Assembly (NCBI GenBank): GCA_910588035.1
Contig: CAJUPY010000004.1
Span: 62,001 to 126,000, forward strand
Length of the DNA: 64,000 nucleotides
Direction of reading: 5' to 3'
DNA from: an uncultured Muribaculaceae bacterium
GTDB taxonomy: Bacteria > Bacteroidota > Bacteroidia > Bacteroidales > Muribaculaceae
Shown here: piece after piece, positions 17,133-25,731 of the stretch
How the letters are laid out: every line of letters begins with the position of its first letter
How positions within the stretch are numbered: the first letter of the stretch is position 1
Translations under genes and position numbers: made by a program
Notes under the pieces: model-generated
Told to the model about the DNA's origin: nothing
Databases searched by the model: none
What the model saw: only the letters and a program-made list of their open reading frames with translations

Positions 17133-18149
17133 TCAGAGTGATACTCTTGCGAATGGTGCCGCATCATAGGGGCAGAATTCTTTGCTGAGAAACTTGTAGT
17201 AGCCGGCTATAGCCACCATTGCGGCATTGTCGGTGGTGAATGATCGTTTTGGAATGAAGGCTTTCAGACGATGTCGGCAGCAGTAGTCGGCAACAGCGTT
17301 CCTTACACCCGAGTTCGCGGAGACACCGCCGCCGATAGCTACGGTTTTCACTCCGGTCTGTTTCACCGCCTTGTCGAGTTTGTCGATCAGAATGTCGATG
17401 ATCGTAGCCTGGAGCGAAGCCGCGAGGTCAGCCATGTTCCGGCTTATGAAGTCGGGATTATCCTTGACCGCATCACGGAGGGTGTATAGAAAAGAGGTCT
17501 TGAGACCGCTGAAACTGTAATCGAGTCCTGGAATGTGGGGTTTTGCAAACTTGAACCGTTTCGGATCACCTTCGGCCGCGAGGCGGTCGATGTGGGGCCC
17601 ACCCGGATAGGGGAGTCCCATTACTTTCGCACATTTGTCAAAAGCCTCGCCGGCGGCATCATCTATTGTCTGGCCCAGAATCTCCATGTCGTCGTAGTTT
17701 CTGACCAGAATGATCTGTGAGTTGCCTCCTGAGACAAGCAGACACAGGAACGGATAACCGGGAACCTCGTCAGACTCGTTTTCTCTGACGAAATGAGACA
17801 GGACGTGGCCGTGGAGGTGATTGACATCGACAATCGGTACTCGCAGCCCGAGAGAGAGCCCTTTGGCAAATGAAGTTCCGACAAGGAGCGAGCCGAGCAG
17901 ACCGGGACCACGGGTGAAGGCGATTGCCGTTATGTCAGACTTGTCGATTCCGGCACGTCGAATGGCCGAATCGACCACCGGCACAATGTTCTGCTGGTGG
18001 GCGCGTGATGCGAGTTCAGGCACAACGCCGCCATATTCCTCATGAACTTTCTGGCTCGCCAGAACATTGCTGAGCAATATGCCGTCGCGAATCACGGCTG
18101 CACCTGTGTCGTCACAAGATGATTCAATTCCGAGTATCGTAATCCCCAT
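17133..18149 (-). CDS. tsaD: tRNA N6-adenosine threonylcarbamoyltransferase TsaD
   Basis: A 338-residue member of the Kae1/TsaD/Gcp family. It begins with ILGIESSCDDTGAAV, followed by GVVPELASRAH and the metal-binding HLHGH (residues 111-115), then LVSGGNSQ and, near the end, AIGGGVSANSGVR and FTTDNAAM. It transfers the threonylcarbamoyl group to A37 of ANN-decoding tRNAs, with TsaB and TsaE encoded elsewhere. The length is typical. It has a clear -7 box at 18178-18185 and probably drives the frameshifted cinA 41 bases downstream. Confidence 0.97.
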   Translation of the reverse strand: MGITILGIESSCDDTGAAVIRDGILLSNVLASQKVHEEYGGVVPELASRAHQQNIVPVVDSAIRRAGIDKSDITAIAFTRGPGLLGSLLVGTSFAKGLSLGLRVPIVDVNHLHGHVLSHFVRENESDEVPGYPFLCLLVSGGNSQIILVRNYDDMEILGQTIDDAAGEAFDKCAKVMGLPYPGGPHIDRLAAEGDPKRFKFAKPHIPGLDYSFSGLKTSFLYTLRDAVKDNPDFISRNMADLAASLQATIIDILIDKLDKAVKQTGVKTVAIGGGVSANSGVRNAVADYCCRHRLKAFIPKRSFTTDNAAMVAIAGYYKFLSKEFCPYDAAPFARVSL

Positions 18150-18177
18150 GAGTTAAAACTGTGTTACAAATTCGTCA

Positions 18178-18185
18178 CAAAGATA
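18178..18185 (-). promoter_or_regulatory. -7 promoter box for tsaD
   Basis: The minus strand reads TATCTTTG, about 28 bases before the tsaD ATG. Confidence 0.65.
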
Positions 18186-18303
18186 AGAATTAAATCTCAG
18201 TCTGCAATGATTTATTCAGCTTTTAACATGTGTTATTTCAACAAAAGTTAGTCAATTGGTCGAAATAGGGTGTTAAAATAGGCACAGCTACTCTGAATAT
18301 TTG

Positions 18304-18311
18304 TAACTTTG
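18304..18311 (+). promoter_or_regulatory. -7 promoter box for the LolC/E-like permease
   Basis: TAACTTTG, 21 bases before ATG 18333. Its last bases overlap the TTG at 18309 that opens the longer frame, so that TTG cannot be the start. Confidence 0.6.
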
Positions 18312-18332
18312 GACTCTGAAACAAGAAAAAAG

Positions 18333-19580
18333 ATGAATCTGCCACTGTTCATAATGAGACGTCTCGGCTTCAGGGCTGACGGCCGCGAACGTCGGTCGCC
18401 CGGAGTTGTCATAGCTGTCGCCGGGGTCGCCATAGCTGTGTCGGTCATGATGATCACCCTGTCGGTCGTTTTCGGGTTCAAGAATCAGATACGCGACAAA
18501 GTGACAGGTTTTGATTCACAGATCACGGTCACGACAATCGACGAAGGCTCTGATTCTTTTTTCAGTGTCGACAACGATTTCGTGGCTTCTGTCAGACACG
18601 TAGCCGGCGACAGAGCCGACATTTCCGGCTCGATTGTCGCCACGGGTATTCTCAAGACTGACAATGATTTTGCCGGATTGACATTCAAGTCAGACACACC
18701 CGGAAGCTTTCCTGCAAAGTTTGTCGCCTCAAATATTGTCGAGGGTGTGATGCCCGACTACGATGCCGGATCAACCGACAACGAAATCATCATCTCGCGG
18801 GCGACATCACGCATGCTCAGGCTCTCGGTCGGAGACAGACCGATGGTCTACTTTGTCTCAGACGGAAATGTCAAGGCGCGCAGGGTTACGGTAGCTGCGA
18901 ACTATGACACTTCGTTTGGCGAACGAGACAGGCTGATTGCATTCTGTTCGCCGTCGTTTCTCAGAGGTGTCGGGTCTCTGGGCGATGACATGGTCGGGAG
19001 AGTCGAGATCAACAATCTCGATTTCGAGAGCCTTGACGAGCAGACCCGCCACCTGCGCGATGAACTGAACAGGAGCTATTTTACCACAGGCACTGGACGG
19101 TATTACATATGTGAGAATGTGCTGACGACCGGTGCGGTTTATTTCAGTTGGCTGGAGCTTCTCGACACCAATGTCGTGGTGATCATTCTGCTGATGTCGC
19201 TGGTTGCGGCCTTCACGATAGTCTCATGTCTGTTCATACTGATTCTTGAACGTGTCAGAATGATCGGCATACTCAAGGCACTTGGAGCGACAGACCGGTT
19301 TGTGGCGCGAATTTTCATTTATCTGGCGATGCGCATAGTTCTGCTTGGCATGTTGATCGGCAATGCGGCCGGCTTCATGTTGCTTTGGCTGCAATATAGA
19401 TTTCATCTCGTTCCGCTCGATCCCGAGGCCTATTATCTGGCTTATGTTCCGGTTGAGGTCAATGTGACCGACATTGTTCTTCTTAATTTGGCGGTTCCGC
19501 TTGTTGCCTGTCTTGTTCTGATCGTTCCGAGCATGATAATCACCAAAATATCACCGTCGTCTACGATGCGTTATGAGTGA
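18333..19580 (+). CDS. ABC transporter permease of the FtsX/LolC-LolE type
   Basis: A 415-residue membrane protein with one N-terminal transmembrane helix (VVIAVAGVAIAVSVMMITLSVVFGF), a large extracytoplasmic MacB-PCD-like domain (about residues 55-260) and three C-terminal helices, the FtsX fold. The motif ERVRMIGILKALGAT before the second C-terminal helix is typical of LolC/E proteins. Such permeases work with a LolD-like ATPase to release lipoproteins from the inner membrane to LolA. No ATPase gene is adjacent. ATG 18333 is chosen because the promoter overlaps the upstream TTG. Other FtsX-type exporters cannot be excluded. Confidence 0.85.
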   Translation: MNLPLFIMRRLGFRADGRERRSPGVVIAVAGVAIAVSVMMITLSVVFGFKNQIRDKVTGFDSQITVTTIDEGSDSFFSVDNDFVASVRHVAGDRADISGSIVATGILKTDNDFAGLTFKSDTPGSFPAKFVASNIVEGVMPDYDAGSTDNEIIISRATSRMLRLSVGDRPMVYFVSDGNVKARRVTVAANYDTSFGERDRLIAFCSPSFLRGVGSLGDDMVGRVEINNLDFESLDEQTRHLRDELNRSYFTTGTGRYYICENVLTTGAVYFSWLELLDTNVVVIILLMSLVAAFTIVSCLFILILERVRMIGILKALGATDRFVARIFIYLAMRIVLLGMLIGNAAGFMLLWLQYRFHLVPLDPEAYYLAYVPVEVNVTDIVLLNLAVPLVACLVLIVPSMIITKISPSSTMRYE

Positions 19581-19698
19581 GGTGGCAAAATTTACCGTGG
19601 AGGTCTTCGACCATTGACAGATATATTATGTGGCAGGCTCCTGGATACCCACGCCCGACAAATTGCAAATAAATTTGCATTTGCTCTCAACTTATTCG

Positions 19699-19706
19699 TA
19701 TCTTTG
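19699..19706 (+). promoter_or_regulatory. -7 promoter box of the dxs operon, within a 40-bp block shared with the nfo promoter
   Basis: TATCTTTG. The block 19667-19706 is almost identical to 48185-48223 upstream of nfo, differing only by single-base gaps. Confidence 0.65.
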
Positions 19707-19756
19707 CAGTCATCACAACCGTTGTGTGACGGTTTGTTTACACAAGCTAAAAAGGT

Positions 19757-19942
19757 ATGAAAGGAACACAATTATTCAGATTCTCGTGCATCGTTGTCTT
19801 ATGGCTGCTGCTCTGTTGGCTGGTTTTGACAAGAACAGACGAGATCACGCTGATGACAGTCTTCTCTATCGTCGCGTCGGGGATAATCGTGTTTGTTCCT
19901 CTCTATAAAAAATATCGCAACAATGGAGACAGCAAAGAGTGA
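19757..19942 (+). CDS. Small two-helix membrane protein upstream of dxs
   Basis: A 61-residue protein. Two hydrophobic stretches (CIVVLWLLLCWLVL and TVFSIVASGIIVFVPL) are separated by a short charged loop (TRTDEIT) and followed by a basic/acidic tail (KKYRNNGDSKE), giving a helical hairpin in the inner membrane. It sits 50 bases after a good -7 box, so it is the first gene of the dxs operon, and its stop lies 20 bases inside dxs, suggesting translational coupling. I do not recognise the family. Position behind the promoter and sensible topology support it as real. Confidence 0.65.
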   Translation: MKGTQLFRFSCIVVLWLLLCWLVLTRTDEITLMTVFSIVASGIIVFVPLYKKYRNNGDSKE

Positions 19943-21842
19943 ACGCTATCGGGTTCTCTCGACGATCGATGACCCGAAAGATCTAAGGAAGCTCCCGATC
20001 GAGCGTCTGCCTGAGGTATGTGCCGACATACGCCGTTTTCTTATAGACTCCCTTTCAGTCAATCCGGGCCATTTCGCTTCAAGTCTCGGGGCTGTCGAGC
20101 TGACAGTCGCGCTACATTATGTTTTCAATACCCCCTATGACCGCATTGTCTGGGACGTGGGGCATCAGGCGTACGGACACAAGCTGCTGACCGGTCGCCG
20201 CGACAGGTTTCACCTGAACCGAAAGTCGGGCGGACTGAGCGGATTTCCGAATCCCGATGAGAGTCCCTACGACACATTTACCGCCGGACATGCCTCGAAC
20301 TCTATTTCGGCTGCCCTCGGCATGGCAATTGCGTCGGAAATGTCAGACGAACCGCGGCGCAATGTCGTGGCGGTTATCGGTGATGCCTCGATCAGCGGCG
20401 GACTGGCATTCGAGGGTATCAACAATGCGGCAAACGTCCGCAATAATCTGCTGATCATACTCAACGACAACAATATGTCGATCGACCGTAATGTGGGTGC
20501 GCTTAACGGTTATTTCGCCCATCTCAACACATGGCCGAGCTACAACCGGTTCCGTGATTTCGTCTACCGCGGAATGCGCAGGCTCAGGCTTGTCGGAGAG
20601 AAACAACGCGGAGCCATACTCAGGTTCAACAACAGCCTCAAGGCTTTGCTCAACCGTGAGCAGAATATATTCGAGGGGCTGAACATAAGATATTTCGGTC
20701 CGTTTGACGGACACGATGTCGGCAATCTCGTTCAGGTGTTGAGCGACATCAAAGATATGAACGGTCCGCGTATTCTCCATCTCCGCACGGTAAAAGGAAA
20801 AGGATATGCACCGGCCGAACAGAACCCGTCGGTCTGGCATGCTCCCGGTCTGTTCGATGCCGAGACCGGCCAACGCCACAAGGAGCAGGCTGACGGAAAA
20901 CCGCCGAAATTCCAGACTGTTTTTGGAGAGACATTACTTGAGCTGGCGCGTCAGAACAAAGATATTGTGGGCATCACGGCCGCCATGCTGTCGGGCACTT
21001 CAATGAGCATTCTGCAAAAAGAGATGCCCGGACGGGTGTTTGATGTCGGCATCTCAGAGGGGCATGCCGTCACTTTTGCCGGTGGTTTGGCCAAAGACGG
21101 CAAGCTGCCGTTCGTAGCCATCTATTCATCGTTTCTTCAACGGGCTTATGACCATATTATCCATGACGTGGCAATTCAGCGTCTGCCGGTGACATTCTGT
21201 ATTGACCGTGCAGGCCTTGTCGGGGAAGACGGGGTCACCCACCACGGAGTCTATGACCTGGCATATCTCAGGACTGTTCCCGGCATGGTGATAGCCTCGC
21301 CGCGTAATGAGGAGATGTTGAGAAACCTGATGTTCACTGCAGCGACGGTCGCCGAACGCGGACCAATGGCCATCAGGTATCCACGCGGCAGCGGTTCGAC
21401 AGTCGACTGGCGGAAGCCGATGAGGCAGGTCGAGATCGGAAAGGGTGAGAGGTTGTCTGACGGCACCGATGTGGCGATAGTGACAATAGGCCCGATCGCC
21501 ACAGAAGCGGCTGAGGCTGTTGCCATGTTGTCGGAACAGGGTGTCTCGGCGGCCCACTACGACATGATGTTCCTCAAACCTCTTGACGAAGACCTGATGA
21601 GGGAGATTGCGGAGAAAAATGTGGCTGTGGTCACTGTCGAAGATGCCTCGCGCAACGGAGGTCTCGGTTCGGCTGTGGTCGAGTGGCTCAATGACAACGG
21701 ATACTCACGTCGGGTTGTCAGACTCGGCATTCCCGATGAGTTCATTGCCCAGGGCACGGTGGCCGGGCAACGCCATGAGTGTGGTTTCGATGCGCAGGCT
21801 ATTGCCGACACGGTCATCAACATCAAGAAGCAGGAAAAATGA
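19923..21842 (+). CDS. dxs: 1-deoxy-D-xylulose-5-phosphate synthase
   Basis: A 639-residue transketolase-like enzyme, the first step of the MEP isoprenoid pathway (pyruvate plus glyceraldehyde 3-phosphate to DXP). It has NPGHFASSLGAVELTVALH, DVGHQAYGHKLLTGR, the TPP/Mg2+ block GDASISGGLAFEGINNA with NDNNMSI, then AIYSSFLQRAYDHIIHDVA and DRAGLVGEDG in the pyrimidine domain. The length is normal. The frame is open from 19893, but ATG 19923 gives the conserved start length. It overlaps the small membrane gene upstream and trkA downstream (ATGA). ispG, a later step of the same pathway, lies at the far end of the window. Confidence 0.97.
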   Translation: METAKSERYRVLSTIDDPKDLRKLPIERLPEVCADIRRFLIDSLSVNPGHFASSLGAVELTVALHYVFNTPYDRIVWDVGHQAYGHKLLTGRRDRFHLNRKSGGLSGFPNPDESPYDTFTAGHASNSISAALGMAIASEMSDEPRRNVVAVIGDASISGGLAFEGINNAANVRNNLLIILNDNNMSIDRNVGALNGYFAHLNTWPSYNRFRDFVYRGMRRLRLVGEKQRGAILRFNNSLKALLNREQNIFEGLNIRYFGPFDGHDVGNLVQVLSDIKDMNGPRILHLRTVKGKGYAPAEQNPSVWHAPGLFDAETGQRHKEQADGKPPKFQTVFGETLLELARQNKDIVGITAAMLSGTSMSILQKEMPGRVFDVGISEGHAVTFAGGLAKDGKLPFVAIYSSFLQRAYDHIIHDVAIQRLPVTFCIDRAGLVGEDGVTHHGVYDLAYLRTVPGMVIASPRNEEMLRNLMFTAATVAERGPMAIRYPRGSGSTVDWRKPMRQVEIGKGERLSDGTDVAIVTIGPIATEAAEAVAMLSEQGVSAAHYDMMFLKPLDEDLMREIAEKNVAVVTVEDASRNGGLGSAVVEWLNDNGYSRRVVRLGIPDEFIAQGTVAGQRHECGFDAQAIADTVINIKKQEK

Positions 21843-23173
21843 AAATAGTGATCGGAGGAGCCGGAGAGGTCGGCTCACACCTGGCGAAGCTGCTCTCGCG
21901 CGAAGACCAGGATATCATTCTGATCGACAAAGACCAGAACAGGCTTGCACCGCTCGATGCGAACTACAATCTGATGACGCTGCAGGGCAGTCCTACCTCG
22001 TTTGATGCGCTCAGAGCCGCCGGTGTGGACAAATGTGATCTGTTTATCGCCGTCACACCCTATGAGGCTGAGAATGTCACAGCGTGTGCCATTGCGAAGG
22101 CCCTTGGAGCGAACAAGACTGTTGCCCGCATCGACACATATGAATACATGAAGCGCGAGAATGTCGATTTCTTTGATCAGATCGGGGTCAATGAGACAAT
22201 CTATCCCGAATATCTTGCTGCGCTCGAGATCAAGACTGCGTTGTGTCACACCTGGGTTCGCCATTGGTTTGAACTTCACGACGGGGCGTTGATTCTGCTG
22301 GGGGTGAAAGTCAGGGAAAATGCCTCAATCATCGGAATGAGGCTGCGTGATGTCACATTCACCCACCACAATTTTCACGTTGCCGCAATCAAGCGTCACC
22401 ACGACACGATCATTCCGCGTGGAGACGACACGGTCAATGTCAACGACATACTTTATTTCACAACCACGCGCGATCATCTGAACGAGTTGCGTGATCTTTG
22501 TGGCAAACGACAGGTGAAGGTCAGGAAGATAATGATCATGGGTGGCGGACGCATCGCTGTGAGACTTGCCAGTATTCTTGACCGTGATTTCAAGATCAAG
22601 ATCATCGATGACGACATCGAGCGTTGCCGTCACTTGCCCGAGAAGTGTCCCAACGCCGAGATCATTTATGGCGACGCACGCAACAACGAGGTGCTGGTCG
22701 AGGAGGATATTCAAGACATAGATGCCTTCATAGCCCTCAGCGACAGCTCGGAGGCCAATATTCTGTCGTGTCTGATCGCAAAGGAGTTCGGGGTTCCGAA
22801 AACCATTGCTGAAGTCGAGAACCTTCAGTTCATCTCAGAGGCCGAGGCACTCAACATCGGGTCGATCATAAACAAAAAACTGCTGGCGTCAAGCAAAATT
22901 TTCCAATTGCTTATAGACGCTGACACCAAGTCGTCGAAATGTATGTCTCTGGCCGATGCAGAAGTGGCTGAGTTTGAGGCACGTGAAGGCTCAAAAATCA
23001 CCCGCGGACCGATCAAGGACATAAAGCTTGACCGCGGCATGACGATCGCCGGAATGATACGCGACGGTGTTGGAATGCTCGTCGGCGGTAACACGGTGAT
23101 AAAGCCCGGCGACCATGTTCTGGTCTTTTCCCTGTCGGGGTCAATCCACAAAATTGAAAAACTTTTCATCTGA
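21839..23173 (+). CDS. trkA: Trk potassium uptake regulatory protein TrkA
   Basis: A 444-residue cytoplasmic protein with two RCK units. The first starts with MKIVIGGAGEVGSHLAKLL (NAD-binding Rossmann) and the second with KIMIMGGGRIAVRLASIL near residue 230. Each is followed by a TrkA-C-like domain, the last with GMLVGGNTVIKPGDHVLVFS. It gates the TrkH/TrkG K+ channel in response to nucleotides. The ATG overlaps the dxs stop by three bases. TrkH is not next to it in this window. Confidence 0.94.
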   Translation: MKIVIGGAGEVGSHLAKLLSREDQDIILIDKDQNRLAPLDANYNLMTLQGSPTSFDALRAAGVDKCDLFIAVTPYEAENVTACAIAKALGANKTVARIDTYEYMKRENVDFFDQIGVNETIYPEYLAALEIKTALCHTWVRHWFELHDGALILLGVKVRENASIIGMRLRDVTFTHHNFHVAAIKRHHDTIIPRGDDTVNVNDILYFTTTRDHLNELRDLCGKRQVKVRKIMIMGGGRIAVRLASILDRDFKIKIIDDDIERCRHLPEKCPNAEIIYGDARNNEVLVEEDIQDIDAFIALSDSSEANILSCLIAKEFGVPKTIAEVENLQFISEAEALNIGSIINKKLLASSKIFQLLIDADTKSSKCMSLADAEVAEFEAREGSKITRGPIKDIKLDRGMTIAGMIRDGVGMLVGGNTVIKPGDHVLVFSLSGSIHKIEKLFI

Positions 23174-23266
23174 CAACAGGCCGGGTGTGCATGTCACTAT
23201 CTAACTTTTCGTCTGTTTGTTTGTTAAAAAATAAAAAGCGTTTCACCTATTTATTAAGCAAAATTG

Positions 23267-23274
23267 TATCTTTG
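23267..23274 (+). promoter_or_regulatory. -7 promoter box for rsfS-ftsH
   Basis: TATCTTTG, 18 bases before ATG 23292. It starts a new unit after trkA. Confidence 0.65.
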
Positions 23275-23291
23275 TGCATATTTTAGAACAA

Positions 23292-23663
23292 ATGACTGAA
23301 ACAACAGCAAAAGAAACAACACTTCAAGACGACATTATTGAAGCTATCCGCGACCGTAAGGGCCGTGGCATAACCGTTCTCGACCTGTCGCAGATCGACG
23401 GAGCGGCCGCCAACGAATTCATCATCTGCGAGGGAACTTCCAACATGCAGGTTGCGGCTATAGCCGACAGCATTCGCGACTACCTGCTGGAGCATCGCGG
23501 TAAAAAACCTTATAACTATGACGGCTATCGCAACTCTGAGTGGATTGTGATTGACTATGGTGACACACTGGTTCATGTCTTTCAGCGTGAGACACGTCAG
23601 CACTACAATCTCGAGGAACTCTGGAGTGACGCTGTCGTAACCGAGATTCCCGATCTCGATTAA
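23292..23663 (+). CDS. rsfS: Ribosome silencing factor RsfS
   Basis: A 123-residue protein of the Iojap/RsfS (DUF143) family: KGRGITVLDLSQ, FIICEGTSNMQVAAIADSI, then EWIVIDYGDTLVHVFQRETRQHYNLEELW, the signature C-terminal half. It binds ribosomal protein uL14 on the large subunit and blocks subunit joining when nutrients are low. ATG 23292 is preferred over the frame start 23274, which lies in the -7 box. It is co-directional with ftsH, 13 bases downstream. Confidence 0.95.
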   Translation: MTETTAKETTLQDDIIEAIRDRKGRGITVLDLSQIDGAAANEFIICEGTSNMQVAAIADSIRDYLLEHRGKKPYNYDGYRNSEWIVIDYGDTLVHVFQRETRQHYNLEELWSDAVVTEIPDLD

Positions 23664-23676
23664 TAAGAATCGCTCT

Positions 23677-25731
23677 ATGACTCAGAATTCATCAAAAAAA
23701 CCACGGGCATTCAAGTTCAGCATGTATTGGATGTATGCTATCATACTGCTGTTTCTTGCCGGAATTTTCTATCTCGATGACAACTCGATTGTCAAAGATG
23801 TCAATTTTACCAAATTTGAGAATATAATCGAAGAAGGCGGGGCATCTGAGATAATCGTGTTCACCAACAAGGGTGTTGCCGAAGCGGTTCTGACCGATTC
23901 AATGGCCTCTGCACTGTTTGACCCGACCCAATACAAGAAAGGTTCCAATGCCGGAGCAAGAATAGCGGCCGAGATTCCGTCGGCCGACAAATTGCAGGAC
24001 AAGATAGACCGCTGGCAGGCCGAAGGAGTTTTCACCGGTGAGGTCAAATATGAGAAAAGCAGCGACTTCTCGTCGTTGTTGTGGACATTCGGCCCGGTAG
24101 TGTTGCTGATCGCCTTCTGGTTTTTCATCATGAAACGCATGTCGGGTAGAGACGGCGGGGCAGGTGGCGTTTTCAACGTCGGGAAATCAAAAGCCCAGAT
24201 ATTTGATAAGGATGGTCCTGTCAAGGTGACATTCAAAGATGTCGCCGGTCTGTCAGAGGCCAAGACCGAGATCGAGGAAATCGTCGAGTTCCTGAAAAAT
24301 CCGCAGCGTTACACCGACCTGGGGGGTAAAATTCCGAAGGGCGCACTGTTGGTAGGACCTCCTGGAACCGGTAAGACCCTGTTGGCCAAGGCGGTCGCAG
24401 GAGAGGCCAATGTGCCGTTTTTCTCAATGTCGGGAAGTGATTTCGTCGAGATGTTTGTCGGAGTCGGGGCATCGCGTGTGCGCGATCTTTTCCGTCAGGC
24501 TAAAGAAAAAGCTCCATGCATTGTTTTCATTGACGAGATCGATGCAGTCGGACGAGCCCGTGGCAAAAATCCGAATATGGGGTCTAACGACGAGCGCGAG
24601 AATACGCTCAACCAGCTGCTGACCGAAATGGACGGCTTCGGCTCAAACAGCGGCGTGATCATTCTTGCTGCTACGAACCGTGCCGATATCCTCGACAAGG
24701 CACTTCTGCGTGCCGGACGTTTCGACCGTCAGATTTATGTGGAGCTGCCCGATCTCAACGACCGTGTGGCCATTTTCAAGGTGCATCTGCGCAACATCAA
24801 GATCGACAGTTCGGTTGACGTCGATCTGCTGGCACGGCAGACTCCCGGATTCTCGGGTGCCGACATAGCGAATGTCTGCAACGAGGCCGCTCTGATCGCC
24901 GCACGCCGCAACAAGAAGGTCGTTCAGAAACAAGATTTCATCGATGCTGTCGACCGCATTATCGGCGGACTCGAGAAGCGCACCAAGATAACCACCGAAG
25001 AAGAGAAAAAGTCGATCGCCATACATGAGGCCGGACACGCCACGATCTCATGGCATCTGCAATATGCCAACCCGTTGATAAAGGTGACGATCGTGCCGCG
25101 CGGAAAGGCTCTCGGGGCTGCATGGTATCTTCCAGAGGAGCGTCAGATCACCCCGTCGCAGGCTATTCTCGACGAAATGTGTTCGACATTGGGCGGTCGT
25201 GCCGCCGAGGAACTGTTTCTCGGACGCATCTCGACCGGCGCTGCCAACGATCTTGAACGTGTGACAAAACAGGCCTATGCAATGGTAGTCTACTATGGCA
25301 TGAGCGATAAACTGCCGAACCTCTGTTATTATGACTCGACCGGTCAGAGCTACGGTTTCTCGAAACCCTACAGTGAGGATCGTGCACGGATGATTGACGA
25401 GGAGGTCTCGAAAATAATTACCGAGCAATATGAACGGGCCAAAGCTATCTTGCGCGAACACGCGGCCGGACACGCCGAGCTCGCCCAGACGCTGATCGAC
25501 CGTGAGGTGATATTCACCGAAGATGTCGAACGGATATTTGGAAAACGGCCCTGGACCTCGCGCACCGACGAGATTCTCGCGGCACAACAGGGGCTTGCGC
25601 AGGCCAAAGACCCCACGCCGCCACCGATTCCCTCTGCCGGAGATGTTGTCGATGTCGAGGCTTCGGAGGTGAAGAATGATGAGCCGGTAAAGAAACCAGA
25701 AAAAGATCCAGATGATTCTGCCGCTTCCTGA
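23677..25731 (+). CDS. ftsH: ATP-dependent zinc metalloprotease FtsH
   Basis: A 684-residue inner-membrane AAA protease. It has a transmembrane helix at about residues 17-33, a periplasmic domain, a second helix at about 136-152, Walker A GPPGTGKT (227-234), Walker B VFIDEID (283-289), the second-region-of-homology Arg block RAGRFDRQI, and the zinc site HEAGH (450-454). The C-terminal tail is acidic and Pro/Lys-rich. It degrades misfolded membrane proteins and regulatory proteins. The last 20 bases overlap the start of the metA-like gene. Confidence 0.97.
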   Translation: MTQNSSKKPRAFKFSMYWMYAIILLFLAGIFYLDDNSIVKDVNFTKFENIIEEGGASEIIVFTNKGVAEAVLTDSMASALFDPTQYKKGSNAGARIAAEIPSADKLQDKIDRWQAEGVFTGEVKYEKSSDFSSLLWTFGPVVLLIAFWFFIMKRMSGRDGGAGGVFNVGKSKAQIFDKDGPVKVTFKDVAGLSEAKTEIEEIVEFLKNPQRYTDLGGKIPKGALLVGPPGTGKTLLAKAVAGEANVPFFSMSGSDFVEMFVGVGASRVRDLFRQAKEKAPCIVFIDEIDAVGRARGKNPNMGSNDERENTLNQLLTEMDGFGSNSGVIILAATNRADILDKALLRAGRFDRQIYVELPDLNDRVAIFKVHLRNIKIDSSVDVDLLARQTPGFSGADIANVCNEAALIAARRNKKVVQKQDFIDAVDRIIGGLEKRTKITTEEEKKSIAIHEAGHATISWHLQYANPLIKVTIVPRGKALGAAWYLPEERQITPSQAILDEMCSTLGGRAAEELFLGRISTGAANDLERVTKQAYAMVVYYGMSDKLPNLCYYDSTGQSYGFSKPYSEDRARMIDEEVSKIITEQYERAKAILREHAAGHAELAQTLIDREVIFTEDVERIFGKRPWTSRTDEILAAQQGLAQAKDPTPPPIPSAGDVVDVEASEVKNDEPVKKPEKDPDDSAAS

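Noticed and set aside
18309..18332. TTG start for the LolC/E-like permease
   Set aside because: Falls inside the -7 promoter box.
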